A stretch of DNA of 64,000 nucleotides from Cylindrospermum sp. FACHB-282 (GCF_014697195.1 NZ_JACJRJ010000032.1:1-64000), one strand, 5' to 3'; shown: positions 1 through 8,882, counted from the first letter of the stretch. The notes: generated from the letters alone by a model not told the origin. Numbers and translations: made by a program.

Positions 1-163
1 AACATTCTCTCATTTAAAATGGATGTTTGAATGGTTTATCCGACACACTACCTTTGATTTTCCCACCCTTCAGATGTACGGAGCTTTTTCAAAAATCAAA
101 TATTAGTCCTATAGTAGCGATATTATAACGAAACCTAAAATTGATTCGCTGAAACCAAATCAA

Positions 164-421
164 ATGTATTCCGCAACAGAATCTTTAAAAAAAGAATGGG
201 AAAAGCAGAATCAAAAGGAAGATTGGCTGCTATTGCTTACCAACCTACCGCAAGTTATAAGTAATCTCTATCAAAAATATAAATCAGCAGAAGCGCTGGA
301 TCATGGACTTTATCGTCACGGAATATGTCATGGGTTGCAAACAGATTTTGGTGTCGATAAAAACTCTTTGCGTCTAATTCTAATCATTGATAGAATCATT
401 TTCTTTATGGAAGATAATTGA
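164..421 (+). CDS. Small HEPN-like protein or fragment
   Basis: This 85-residue protein has no clear assignment. Its second half carries LYRHGICHG followed by TDFG and a hydrophobic helix. That resembles the C-terminal part of bacterial HEPN-like domains, where an Arg-x4-His signature (here R-H-G-I-C-H) lies before a final helix. Known HEPN proteins of this type are RNA-cleaving or nucleic-acid-associated, but a full domain is usually longer, so this may be a C-terminal piece of a larger gene. The N-terminal half is charged and helical (KKEWEKQNQKEDW). It lies 41 bp upstream of, and in the same direction as, the Rpn/DUF4351 gene and could be co-transcribed with it. The family call is an inference from one short motif. 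Confidence 0.4.
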   Translation: MYSATESLKKEWEKQNQKEDWLLLLTNLPQVISNLYQKYKSAEALDHGLYRHGICHGLQTDFGVDKNSLRLILIIDRIIFFMEDN

Positions 422-462
422 AAATTATAACTTCATAACCAACAACCTAATAACACTATAAC

Positions 463-1359
463 ATGACCAGATTTATACATGATCAATTTGCCAAAGACTA
501 TTTAGAAGAACTCTTATCACCTTACGGTGAAATTCAAGCACCGCGCCGAGTTGCTGGAGAAATGCGCCAGATAGATGTCTGGTTTGTTCCTAACCAACCC
601 CCCGATATTACCAAACTTGGGTTATTAGCAAAACTCACCCAAAACACTGCCATCATTGAACCTTACCGCAACCCTGCCAAATCTGGCGAAATTTGCGACT
701 GTCTGCTCAAACTCTTAGAAGTGCGTGGGGAATATCAACGAGAAGCGAACCGCAACAACCGCAACCTGGAAGAGTCCAACTTACCCAAACTGTGGATACT
801 TACCCCCACCGCATCCTCTAACATTCTCGACGGTTTCGGTGCTACCTTAAAGGCAGACTGGCATCAAGGAATTTACTTTTTACCAGAAAAACTGAGAACA
901 TCTGTAGTTGTGATTCATCAACTACCCCGCACCTCAGAAACCCTCTGGTTAAGAGTTTTAGGCAGGGGAAAAGTTCAAGAACAAGCAATTGACGAACTAG
1001 AAGCGCTTTCTCCAGATGACCCCTTGCGGCTCATCACTTTAGAATTATTTTATCAACTGCAAGAGAACTTAAACATTAACCAACCAATAGAAGCAGAAGA
1101 TCGGGAGTTAATTATGCGCTTGCGACCACTTTATCAAGAAAAACTCGCCCAAGCAGAACAGCGAGGTATTCAGCAAGGTATTCAACAAGAAGCACGTCGC
1201 GTTATTGAAAGTTTACTCCGTAACCGATTTGGTGAATTAGATGCAGAAGTTACTGCCATTGTTGAACCATTATTAGCATTACCACCAGAAGAATTTACTC
1301 GCCTACTATTGCAACTTTCCCGTGAGGAATTAATTGCCAGATTTCAACCACTAAATTAA
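463..1359 (+). CDS. Rpn-like PD-(D/E)XK / DUF4351 domain protein
   Basis: This 298-residue protein belongs to a family common in many copies in Nostocales. The N-terminal part (about 1-150) carries the QIDVWF and IIEPYRNPAK segments expected of the Rpn/YhgA-like nuclease-fold region. The C-terminal part, from about residue 225, has a Gln-rich coiled segment (EQRGIQQGIQQEA) and ends in a DUF4351-type helical domain (LLRNRFGELD ... LLLQLSREELIARF). Relatives are predicted PD-(D/E)XK nucleases linked to recombination or mobile DNA. I cannot see a complete active site, so activity is uncertain. The ATG start is preceded by an A/T-rich spacer without a strong ribosome site. The family call is fairly secure and the function is not. 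Confidence 0.65.
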   Translation: MTRFIHDQFAKDYLEELLSPYGEIQAPRRVAGEMRQIDVWFVPNQPPDITKLGLLAKLTQNTAIIEPYRNPAKSGEICDCLLKLLEVRGEYQREANRNNRNLEESNLPKLWILTPTASSNILDGFGATLKADWHQGIYFLPEKLRTSVVVIHQLPRTSETLWLRVLGRGKVQEQAIDELEALSPDDPLRLITLELFYQLQENLNINQPIEAEDRELIMRLRPLYQEKLAQAEQRGIQQGIQQEARRVIESLLRNRFGELDAEVTAIVEPLLALPPEEFTRLLLQLSREELIARFQPLN

Positions 1360-1398
1360 GGAAAGGGGAAGTGAAAAGAAGGCTTTTTTTGCTGATTG

Positions 1399-1421
1399 CT
1401 CACCCAGAAAACCTGGGTGAG
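1399..1421 (+). terminator. Hairpin after the DUF4351 gene
   Basis: A perfect 9-bp stem (CTCACCCAG / CTGGGTGAG) with a short AAAAC loop lies 40 bp after the stop codon. There is no strong T-run after it on the plus strand, but read on the minus strand it also follows the small 1466-1597 gene. It could therefore act as a weak bidirectional terminator between the convergent genes. Confidence 0.45.
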
Positions 1422-1465
1422 TTCAATTATGTCTGATTAGTGAAGATCCCCATAATCCCCAATTT

Positions 1466-1597
1466 CTAATTCTTAGGCCCTTTCTTGGTGTTGAATTTGG
1501 TGCTGAATACAGTAGTGAACATCATCAGCATCCCACCAATCACAATAGCGATCGCCAGTCCCCCAGTAATCAAGTCCAGTATATTGCTGTTTTCCAT
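1466..1597 (-). CDS. 43-residue single-pass membrane peptide
   Basis: This short gene reads MENSNILDLITGG, then a roughly 20-residue hydrophobic segment (LAIAIVIGGMLMMFTTVF), and ends with a basic tail (STKFNTKKGPKN). The layout is an acidic/polar N-terminus, one transmembrane helix and a positively charged C-terminus. Such tiny single-helix proteins are common in cyanobacteria as small subunits of photosynthetic or other membrane complexes, but I do not recognise this one as a Psb, Pet, Psa or Ndh subunit. The reading frame contains a HIP1 GCGATCGC site, as cyanobacterial genes often do. It lies downstream of the CobO-like gene on the same strand, 51 bp away, so it may share its transcript. 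The function is unknown. Confidence 0.5.
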   Translation of the reverse strand: MENSNILDLITGGLAIAIVIGGMLMMFTTVFSTKFNTKKGPKN

Positions 1598-1648
1598 AAT
1601 CAATAGCCAAAAGTCCACAGTCTCTAGTCTAATGACCAATGACTAAAT

Positions 1649-2785
1649 TTAGAAATCTACCCCCCGTTTAGGTTCTACCCCTTGATTAGCATAGTGTTTG
1701 TGGCAATAAACCTCAGAGTGAATGCTAGCTAAATCAAAGTATGCTGGTTGATTTTGGCAGCGACCGGTGATAATAATTTCCGTGTCGCGGGATTTGCGGA
1801 GTAAAGCTTGGACAATGGGTTCTACAGGGAGTAATTCCAAATCCACCGTGGGGTTAAGTTCATCCAGGATAATGGTTTTATAGATCCCAGAAGCGATCGC
1901 AGTTTTGGCGATTTCCCAACCCCTCTCCGCTTCCACATAGTCTAATTCTTGGCGAGAATTGCGCCAGACGATCGCATCTCGACCACAGCGTTGATGATCC
2001 ACCACTTCTGGATAAGACTGCTGCAAAGCGGCGATCGCTGCATCTTCAGTATAACCAGTGCCACCTTTAAGCCATTGCATAATCAACACGCGGGTAGAAC
2101 CAGGATGATTGATTCCCCTACCGATGGCTTGTAATGCCTTACCCAAAGCGCTAGTAGACTTACCTTTACCAGCACCAGTATAAATTTCGATCCCCTCAAT
2201 TAACAGTGCTTTAGCTGTCGGGTGGTGCTGGGGTTTCATTTCTGAATGTAAATCCGCAATATCCAGCAACTTTTGCGGTGCGGCCCGTCCGGTAGCGATA
2301 ATTTCCAACTCCTGGGGTTTAGATTTTAACGTCTGCACCACCTCATTAACTGAGAGCAAACCCAAATCCAAGACAGGGTTAATTTCATCTAAAACAACAA
2401 CCGAATACAAACCAGAGGCGATCGCACCTTTAGCTACATCCCAACCCCGTGACGCTTCAGTTTGGTCAAAGGGGGTAATTTCATCGCTGCCAAAAAATTC
2501 TGCTCTACCCGTGCGAACCTGATCGATTAAATGGGGAAAACCACGCTGTAAAGCTGCGATCGCCCCATCTTCATCATAATCACGTTCTGGCCCCTTTAAA
2601 AACCGCAGTAGTAAAACGCGGTTAGAATTGCTCGGTGCATTTATTCCCAAGCCAATCGAGCGCAAAACCACCCCTAAGGCCGCTTGGGACTTACCTTTCC
2701 CCGCGCCATCATAGACGTGAATTTGACCAGTGAGCCGTTCAGGACGCACTTGCGCCGTGCGAATACCGATACCGTTCCTTGTCAT
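1649..2785 (-). CDS. cobO: Tandem-domain cob(I)yrinic acid a,c-diamide adenosyltransferase
   Basis: This 378-residue protein is made of two CobO/BtuR-type P-loop domains in a row. CobO-type enzymes move the adenosyl group of ATP onto the cobalt of corrinoids in coenzyme B12 synthesis or salvage. The first domain has GAGKGKS at residues 27-33 and the second an identical GAGKGKS near residue 205. Each is followed by a matching ALGxxLxxIGxGIN helix, an acidic AAIAALQ segment and a Walker-B-like VVLDEINPVLDL or IILDELNPTVDL strand. A single-domain CobO is about 180-200 residues, so the gene is an internal duplication or fusion. Both P-loops look intact, so both halves may bind ATP. Neighbouring genes are not cobalamin genes. 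Confidence 0.8.
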   Translation of the reverse strand: MTRNGIGIRTAQVRPERLTGQIHVYDGAGKGKSQAALGVVLRSIGLGINAPSNSNRVLLLRFLKGPERDYDEDGAIAALQRGFPHLIDQVRTGRAEFFGSDEITPFDQTEASRGWDVAKGAIASGLYSVVVLDEINPVLDLGLLSVNEVVQTLKSKPQELEIIATGRAAPQKLLDIADLHSEMKPQHHPTAKALLIEGIEIYTGAGKGKSTSALGKALQAIGRGINHPGSTRVLIMQWLKGGTGYTEDAAIAALQQSYPEVVDHQRCGRDAIVWRNSRQELDYVEAERGWEIAKTAIASGIYKTIILDELNPTVDLELLPVEPIVQALLRKSRDTEIIITGRCQNQPAYFDLASIHSEVYCHKHYANQGVEPKRGVDF

Positions 2786-3129
2786 TTCTCGAAAAGCTTT
2801 AACGTGGCAGTCTCTTATCTTACAGAACTTCGCTCTCAGGGTGAAACCCTGACCAATAGCACCAGCAAATTCTCATTGTTTCGTCTCTGTGCCTCTGTAT
2901 CAAGTTCAGATGGATGTATTAAAAAAATAAATAGGAGTATACTGGCATACCAAGATAGTAAACGACAAGAACAATGCGATAATTGCCCCCATCACACCAA
3001 ATTGGGATAGCTTGTATTGTTTCCAACAGAGAAAACAGCCTAGGCTAGAGCGTTCCCAAATCAAAAATTGGTACCATTCGTACCATATCAGTTACACTCT
3101 CAGCAGTAAACCCTTACCATTAACCATTT
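2786..3129. other. Intergenic region upstream of fraC
   Basis: This 344-bp gap lies between the divergent cobO and fraC genes and should hold promoters for both. I see no convincing small gene. An open frame on the plus strand across the first part overlaps the cobO start and has no family resemblance. The stretch just before fraC is A/T-rich, and I could not place a -10/-35 pair with confidence. Confidence 0.4.
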
Positions 3130-3669
3130 ATGCCTGAAGATTTGTCAATTCCCAGACTTTTACCCATTGGCACAATTTTATTTCACCTTTTATTTTTACT
3201 GGTCGCCATTCCCATAGAAGCCTATGTTCTCCATCACTGGCTAAAATTTGACAAAAAGACTAGTACTTTTTATGCCATTTCGATTAATCTTTTTTCCAGC
3301 GTCATTGGTTGGATTATGTTTTTTATGGTCGAGCCAATACTGCCAATTCAGGCGAAATCAGAATTAATTAGTTATGTTTTTTTCAACCAGTTTAAATCAC
3401 CTAATATACATACCTTCGTGATTTTTACAGCTTTTATCATATTCTTCACTACTTTTTTGTTAAAATTCTTGTTGCTAAAAGTTCTTTTAATTTCATTAAA
3501 TGAATTAGGCATAAAAAAAGTAGAAGAATCAGAAACATCTCAGCGGCAGAGAGGGCGTCGTCTTGGCATATTAAAATTGCAAAATGCAAATTTAATTACT
3601 ACCACATTAATAGCAAATTCCCTGAGTTATACCGCAATTGCCTTAGTTATATTAATTCGAGGTAGGTAG
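3130..3669 (+). CDS. fraC: Filament integrity protein FraC
   Basis: This 179-residue integral membrane protein matches what I recall of FraC from Anabaena: the same length, an N-terminus MPEDLSIPRLLPIG, several transmembrane helices (about residues 11-35, 45-70, 95-120 and 155-176) and a basic RQRGRRLG loop. FraC is needed to keep long filaments intact without combined nitrogen. It sits at the septa between cells and acts with FraD in septal junctions that allow small-molecule exchange. Its place as the first gene of a three-gene set followed by FraD-like and FraE-like proteins, 64 bp and 14 bp apart, strongly supports the call. The start ATG follows an A/T-rich leader. Confidence 0.85.
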   Translation: MPEDLSIPRLLPIGTILFHLLFLLVAIPIEAYVLHHWLKFDKKTSTFYAISINLFSSVIGWIMFFMVEPILPIQAKSELISYVFFNQFKSPNIHTFVIFTAFIIFFTTFLLKFLLLKVLLISLNELGIKKVEESETSQRQRGRRLGILKLQNANLITTTLIANSLSYTAIALVILIRGR

Positions 3670-3733
3670 CATTTACTTAATTGAGCGGGTTAGGAAAAAA
3701 TGATTAATAGCGTAATAAATTAGAGGCAAAAAT

Positions 3734-4741
3734 ATGGATTCATTGTTTAAAGATATATTTGGCATCTTCAAATTTATTGAAGATATCTTCTCAGGAATTC
3801 AAAAGCTCTTGATGCCACCCAAGCCTTTTTCCTGGCAGACATTAATTTATTTGAGTGTTTTTTCTTGGATCCTCTCTTATTTTGCTACAGATTATGTAAA
3901 AGATATAATTGCACTTTGTGGTTGGTTGTTTTTAATGGCTGGGACAGCTTGGTATACCACTGACGACCCTTTAAGGGTTCCTGGTACTTTTATGCCAGTA
4001 GGTGCAGTGATAACTGGATTTTTAGTTAGTGTATTTGCATTTGGACATCAGGAGAATATCATTACATCAAGAACAATCGTTCTCTGGCCGACAATTTCCG
4101 CACTAATTACAGCAATACCAGACTTTTTTGAAGGAACTGGCACAGAATCTAAAGCTCAAATTCCTAAGCTGCCAGACCGCCAAAAAATTATAATTTTAGT
4201 TGCTAGTTGTATGCTAATTAGTTGCTGGATTCAGTTTTACTTTGTTATGGATAATTGGCTCAAAGAATATCCTACTTTGCTAGCAGATAAGTTTCAGAGC
4301 CGTACCTTTGTGACGCGAATAGATAACCAAGTTAAAATTCCGCCAAATGGCGTAGTGCTGCTAAATAAACTGCAACCATTAGTTGAAGAACAAATTGTAG
4401 CTAGACCTTGGTCAGAAGTAGAGAGATGGCTATTAGATGCAAACCAGCAGGTAGGGAATCTGGGTAATAGAGTCATCGAAAAAAACCTGGTGAAATTTGG
4501 TGAAAAGCAACTATGGCGTGTTGAACCACGTGTAGTCAATATTAAGTCTGGTTATCAATTAGATATCCTCAGTATTTGGACAGGGCCAAGTTTCAATCAA
4601 CGGGGATTTTATCTAAAAAAATCCTGTCGGATTACCCCAGTTTCAGCCTCCAATAAACCAGATAATAAAGGCGCTGTTGCAGAAATTGTCTGCGATCGCC
4701 TAAATAAATTTATTGCTGGAACACCCCCAGCGCGGCAGTAA
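3734..4741 (+). CDS. fraD: Septal junction protein FraD
   Basis: This 335-residue protein lies directly after fraC. It begins with an amphipathic segment (DSLFKDIFGIFKFIEDIF), has about five transmembrane helices between residues 35 and 170, then a soluble C-terminal domain of about 160 residues that should face the periplasm. FraD of Anabaena has this layout and forms part of the septal junction complex, including its cytoplasmic cap, joining neighbouring cells of the filament. Length and gene order agree with the known fraC-fraD-fraE operon. The intergenic space to fraE is only 14 bp, so co-transcription is expected. The assignment rests on context plus topology. Confidence 0.82.
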   Translation: MDSLFKDIFGIFKFIEDIFSGIQKLLMPPKPFSWQTLIYLSVFSWILSYFATDYVKDIIALCGWLFLMAGTAWYTTDDPLRVPGTFMPVGAVITGFLVSVFAFGHQENIITSRTIVLWPTISALITAIPDFFEGTGTESKAQIPKLPDRQKIIILVASCMLISCWIQFYFVMDNWLKEYPTLLADKFQSRTFVTRIDNQVKIPPNGVVLLNKLQPLVEEQIVARPWSEVERWLLDANQQVGNLGNRVIEKNLVKFGEKQLWRVEPRVVNIKSGYQLDILSIWTGPSFNQRGFYLKKSCRITPVSASNKPDNKGAVAEIVCDRLNKFIAGTPPARQ

Positions 4742-4755
4742 ATCACTATTAACCA

Positions 4756-5538
4756 ATGATGAACTTCGGCAGAATTTTCGTGATGGCAAAGAATGTGTTT
4801 CAGGAAGTGATCCGCGATCGCATCCTGTACATTATCGGTTTTTATGTGTTTCTATTCGCCCTTGCCAGCCGCATCATTCCTGAATTTGCAGCCACAGCCA
4901 AAGAAAAAATGTTATTAGACTTTGGCCTGGCAGCGATGAATGCAAGCGGCTTAATAGTGACAATATTTGTGGGTACAGGACTGGTTAACAAAGAAATTGA
5001 CAAACGCACTATTTTGGTGCTCATGGCTAAACCCATCAGCCGCAGTGAATTTATCATCAGTAAATACTTGGGGTTATCAGCGGTGCTGGCGGTATTAGTC
5101 GCCGCAATGACAGCAATTTATTTTGTCTTTTTGCAATTTAGCCAGATTCCTTACCAAACGACTAGTATTCTCATTGCTGTAATTTTCTTATTTTTGCAGT
5201 TATCCTTAATTACTGCTGTGGCTATTACCTTAAGTGTATTTACTTCTTCCCTATTGGCGACCGCCTTAACATTTGCTGTGTATTTAATGGGGAATATTAC
5301 TCCAGATTTAGTACAGCTGGGCCGTCTAAGCCGTAACTCTGGTATGGAAAAACTCACTCAAGGGTTATATCTCATATTGCCAGATTTATCTCGATTAGAT
5401 TTGAAAAATGATGCCGTTTATGGATTACAAGCCTTACCTGACCCAATGGCATTAATTATCAATGCTGGTTATGGGTTGCTGTACAGTGTTATGTTGTTAG
5501 CGATCGCCATTCTTATTTTCTCCCAGCGAGAATTTTAA
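4756..5538 (+). CDS. fraE: FraE, ABC-2 type permease
   Basis: This 260-residue membrane protein has six predicted helices typical of ABC-2 permeases. The conserved cytoplasmic segment GTGLVNKEIDKRTILVLMAK comes after the second helix, followed by PISRSEFIISKYLG. FraE is the third gene of the fraCDE operon in Anabaena and is needed for filament integrity and heterocyst maturation, presumably as the membrane part of an exporter whose ATPase is encoded elsewhere. Two ATGs lie at the start (MMNF) and the first was chosen. The final codons overlap the end of the convergent sugar-permease gene by 4 bp, leaving no room for a terminator between them. Confidence 0.85.
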   Translation: MMNFGRIFVMAKNVFQEVIRDRILYIIGFYVFLFALASRIIPEFAATAKEKMLLDFGLAAMNASGLIVTIFVGTGLVNKEIDKRTILVLMAKPISRSEFIISKYLGLSAVLAVLVAAMTAIYFVFLQFSQIPYQTTSILIAVIFLFLQLSLITAVAITLSVFTSSLLATALTFAVYLMGNITPDLVQLGRLSRNSGMEKLTQGLYLILPDLSRLDLKNDAVYGLQALPDPMALIINAGYGLLYSVMLLAIAILIFSQREF

Positions 5539-6422
5539 TCCTTGCCCCAAGCTTGTAACTGCACATAGACTAATACCAAAGTCACTGCTAACAGCACCGT
5601 CGCAGCAGCCGCTGCATAACCAAAATCAAATTGGGCAAAAGCCTCTTGATAAATGTAGTAAACCAGCAAATTTGTAGAATTCAATGGGCCACCACTGGTC
5701 ATTACATAAACTTGCTCAAAACTCCGCAAAGTAAAAATAGAAGTGGTGACGACCACAAATATGACAGTAGATGCCAAGCCCGGCAAGGTAATATACCAAA
5801 ATTGCTGCCATACATTTGCTCCATCTAGTTCCGCAGCTTCATAACGACTGGAGGGAATTGCTTGCAGCCCCGCCAAGAACACCACCATATTAAAACCTAG
5901 TTGCTTCCAAATACTCAATAAAATTATGACTGGCATTGCCCAACTCGTATCACCCAGCCAGGATATTGGTGGAACGCTAAACAAATTTAAAAATGCATTC
6001 ACCGGGCCAGTGGTTTGAAACAGCCAGCGAAATCCCAAACCAGCTGCTACCAAGGAGACAATTGAAGGCAGAAAGTAGGCACTCCGCAGGACGCCCCGCA
6101 AGGCTAGGGAGCGATTTAATAGCACCGCTAACCCCAAGGGGATAACTAAACTGGGAAGGACAGTGGCAAGGGTAAAATAAATGGTGTTAACCACAACTTG
6201 CCAGAAATCGCCATTGAGTAGCAAGCGCCAGTAATTTTTAAAGCCTACCCAATAAATACCTGTAGAGGTGAAACTACCAGCAGTGAAACTGAGGTAAAAC
6301 AAATAGGCAATTGGCCAAATGATAAATACACCTAGCAAAATCAGTGCTGGTGTGAGAAAAACCCAGGCGGCAACTGTATCATTATCCAGCAGATGTAAAC
6401 GAGAAAAGCGGGATGTTTTCAT
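5535..6422 (-). CDS. Sugar ABC transporter permease (MalF/UgpA type)
   Basis: This 295-residue inner-membrane subunit of a carbohydrate ABC importer has six transmembrane helices. The first (about 19-40) reads WVFLTPALILLGVFIIWPIA, a typical start for MalF/UgpA-like permeases. The ATPase-contact EAA loop is clear near residue 195: EAAELDGANVWQQFWYITLP. No binding protein, partner permease or ATPase gene lies next to it, so it is an isolated component, as often happens in cyanobacterial genomes. The substrate cannot be read from the sequence. It is convergent with fraE, sharing 4 bp, and divergent from purN across 129 bp, which should carry both promoters. Confidence 0.85.
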   Translation of the reverse strand: MKTSRFSRLHLLDNDTVAAWVFLTPALILLGVFIIWPIAYLFYLSFTAGSFTSTGIYWVGFKNYWRLLLNGDFWQVVVNTIYFTLATVLPSLVIPLGLAVLLNRSLALRGVLRSAYFLPSIVSLVAAGLGFRWLFQTTGPVNAFLNLFSVPPISWLGDTSWAMPVIILLSIWKQLGFNMVVFLAGLQAIPSSRYEAAELDGANVWQQFWYITLPGLASTVIFVVVTTSIFTLRSFEQVYVMTSGGPLNSTNLLVYYIYQEAFAQFDFGYAAAAATVLLAVTLVLVYVQLQAWGKD

Positions 6423-6551
6423 AAAAAATCTTCGTTACTGAATGTCGGTGTAGAGTTATTTTTGTTAAAACCTTGATTGTGGATGGTCTTGAATTGGGAT
6501 AGGCTAGTTTCAAAACGCTCAAACATTTAAACTTTAAAATTCCAAATTGGT

Positions 6552-7220
6552 ATGAGTCAGAATTCCACAATAGATGTTGCCTCTGTTAGTCTAATTTCTC
6601 CCATCATCTCTAGCCAAAAATTTACACCAAGCGCCCCCTTGAAATTGGGAATTATGGCTTCTGGGAATGGTAGCAATTTTGAGGCAGTTGCCCAAGCTAT
6701 CCAAGACGGGCAGCTAAACGCCTCCATTCAAGTTTTAATCTACAATAATCCTGAGGCTAAGGCAGCGGTACGGGCAGCAAATTGGGGTGTAGAAACAGTT
6801 TTATTGAATCACCGTGACTACAAAAGCCGGGAAGATTTTGACCGACAAATTGTGCAGAAATTGCGGCAATATGATGTGGAATTTGTGGTGATGGCTGGCT
6901 GGATGCGTCTGGTGACACAAGTATTAATTGATGCTTTTCCTGAGCAGATGATTAATATCCATCCCAGCTTGTTACCTAGTTTCAAGGGTATTCATGCTGT
7001 AGAACAAGCTTTGGCATCTGGGGTGAAAATTACTGGCTGTACTGTGCATCTACTTTGTTTAGAGGTAGACAGTGGGCCAATTTTGATCCAGGCAGCAGTG
7101 CCAGTACTCCCAGACGACACACCAGAAACACTCCATGCCAGAATTCAAGTTCAGGAACATCGGACTTTACCACAGGCGATCGCATTAGCAGCTGCAAGAC
7201 ATTCCCTAACTTTGGTATAA
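6552..7220 (+). CDS. purN: Phosphoribosylglycinamide formyltransferase
   Basis: PurN transfers a formyl group from 10-formyl-tetrahydrofolate to glycinamide ribonucleotide, the third step of purine synthesis in the cytoplasm. The 222-residue protein carries the phosphate-binding start LGIMASGNGSNFEA, the active-site segment INIHPSLLPSFKG with the catalytic His, the HAVEQALASGVKITGCTVH strand, and the later conserved SGPILIQ segment. About 33 residues precede the conserved core, more than in most PurN proteins, so the true start might lie downstream. I kept the first ATG for lack of a better-placed ribosome site. It stands alone, not in a purine operon. Confidence 0.92.
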   Translation: MSQNSTIDVASVSLISPIISSQKFTPSAPLKLGIMASGNGSNFEAVAQAIQDGQLNASIQVLIYNNPEAKAAVRAANWGVETVLLNHRDYKSREDFDRQIVQKLRQYDVEFVVMAGWMRLVTQVLIDAFPEQMINIHPSLLPSFKGIHAVEQALASGVKITGCTVHLLCLEVDSGPILIQAAVPVLPDDTPETLHARIQVQEHRTLPQAIALAAARHSLTLV

Positions 7221-7305
7221 ATACCACCTGAGAAATACACCTTTTTTTTACATCCTACACTGTATAAATGCTAGAATCCTCCAGATAGACAAATAGGATA
7301 CCTCC

Positions 7306-8742
7306 ATGCCAGTTGTAGCTAACTCAATCAAGTTCGGTACAGACGGCTGGCGGGGCGTAATAGGTGAAGAGTTCACCTTTGAACGCCTGGCCTTGGTCGC
7401 GCCAGTTGCCGCACAGGTGTTATATAATACATATTTTTCGACGGTGGGTAGCCGGACAATAATTGTCGGTTACGATCGCCGATTTATGGCAGAAGAATTT
7501 GCCCGTGTTGTCGTCGATGCTGTCACCGCAGTCGGTTTTGACGTGCTGCTGAGTGAAACCTTTGCCCCAACTCCAGCTTTTAGCTGGGCAGCAAAAGAAC
7601 TCAACGCTTTAGGGGCACTGGTAATTACAGCTAGTCATAATCCTGGATCATATTTAGGTTTAAAAGTCAAAGGTGCTTTTGGTGGATCAGTGCCGCCCGA
7701 AGTTACCAAAGAGATTGAAGGGCTGTTATCGGTGGGAGTTTCACCAGCAGCCACCCCAGGCAAAGAAGAGAAGTTTGACCCCTGGCCGAGTTATACAGGA
7801 GCACTAAAAGGTAAAGTCGATATTGTTAAAATTCAAAATGCGATCGCTTCTGGCAAACTAACAATCTTTGCTGATGTGATGCACGGCGCGGCTGCCGGCG
7901 GACTAGAGAAACTACTAGGTGTTGGAGTAAAAGAAATCAACAGTAACCGTGACCCCCTATTTGGTGGCGGTGCGCCGGAACCCTTGCCGAAATACCTTTC
8001 AAGTCTATTTACATTCATCAAGAATCACCGGGAAATAGATAACTCAGGTTTAGCGGTGGGGTTGGTATTTGATGGAGATTGCGATCGCATCGCCGCAGTG
8101 GATGGAGAAGCAAACTTCTTGAGTTCCCAAATATTAATCCCAATCTTAATTGACCACTTAACCCTACGGCGCAGCTTTAGCGGAGAAATTGTCAAAACAG
8201 TTAGTGGTTCTGACTTGATACCCCTTGTGGCCAAACTCCATAACCTGTCAGTGTTTGAAACAGCAGTTGGTTACAAATACATTGCCGATAGAATGTTAGT
8301 CGCAGATGTGTTGCTAGGTGGTGAAGAGTCGGGAGGAATTGGTTATGGTAGCCATATACCCGAACGGGATGCCCTGCTGTCGGCATTGTATGTGTTAGAG
8401 GCGGTAGTTGAATCTGGGCTAGATTTAGGTGATTATTATCGCTACTTGCAAAAACAAGTTAATTTCACCTCAGCTTACGATCGCATCGATTTACCCCTAG
8501 CAAGTATGTCTGTGAGAGAGCGGTTATTGCAACAACTGCAAACCCAACCTTTAACGGAAATTGCCGGGAAAGCTGTGATTGGCTGTCAAACAATTGACGG
8601 TTATAAATACCGCCTAGCTGATAATAGTTGGTTAATGATTCGCTTTAGTGGTACTGAACCAGTGTTACGCCTCTACTGCGAAGCCCCCACAATGGAACAA
8701 GTGCATCAAACTCTCGCTTGGGCGAAAACCTGGGCAGAATAA
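7306..8742 (+). CDS. Phosphoglucomutase/phosphomannomutase family protein
   Basis: This 478-residue alpha-D-phosphohexomutase interconverts hexose 1- and 6-phosphates through a phosphoserine. All four family signatures are present: FGTDGWRG at the N-terminus, the phosphoserine loop TASHNPGSYLG near residue 107, the metal loop DGDCDR near 258, and the sugar loop GGEESGG near 343. The C-terminal phosphate loop RFSGTEPVLRLY is near residue 447. Whether glucose-, mannose- or glucosamine-phosphate is preferred cannot be decided from the motifs. It starts 85 bp after purN. Several in-frame HIP1 sites fit vertical cyanobacterial inheritance. Confidence 0.9.
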   Translation: MPVVANSIKFGTDGWRGVIGEEFTFERLALVAPVAAQVLYNTYFSTVGSRTIIVGYDRRFMAEEFARVVVDAVTAVGFDVLLSETFAPTPAFSWAAKELNALGALVITASHNPGSYLGLKVKGAFGGSVPPEVTKEIEGLLSVGVSPAATPGKEEKFDPWPSYTGALKGKVDIVKIQNAIASGKLTIFADVMHGAAAGGLEKLLGVGVKEINSNRDPLFGGGAPEPLPKYLSSLFTFIKNHREIDNSGLAVGLVFDGDCDRIAAVDGEANFLSSQILIPILIDHLTLRRSFSGEIVKTVSGSDLIPLVAKLHNLSVFETAVGYKYIADRMLVADVLLGGEESGGIGYGSHIPERDALLSALYVLEAVVESGLDLGDYYRYLQKQVNFTSAYDRIDLPLASMSVRERLLQQLQTQPLTEIAGKAVIGCQTIDGYKYRLADNSWLMIRFSGTEPVLRLYCEAPTMEQVHQTLAWAKTWAE

Positions 8743-8750
8743 AATGATTT

Positions 8751-8882
8751 GACCTCTTGCAAAAGTCAATTTTACGAACATTAAACCACAGATAAACCAC
8801 GAGATTTACACAGATTAATACAGATTAAATTTAAGTGTGTTGATGTGGATGTATCAATAAATTGGGATTTTTGCAAGCGGTC
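8751..8882. mobile_element. MITE-like element with imperfect terminal inverted repeats
   Basis: About 132 bp between the phosphohexomutase and rdgB genes are bounded by GACCTCTTGCAAAAGTC at the left and, inverted, GACCGCTTGCAAAAATC at the right. The interior is A/T-rich and non-coding, with short repeats of ACAGAT and related strings. The same terminal string in direct form (GACTTTTGCAAGAGGTC) occurs near 18040 and 18150, so it is a dispersed sequence in this genome. This fits a small non-autonomous element or its remnant. A matching transposase was not seen in the window. Confidence 0.5.

Noticed and set aside
2684-3010. Plus-strand open frame of 108 codons overlapping the cobO start
   Set aside because: It runs antisense over a well-supported gene and the rest has no coding character or family match.
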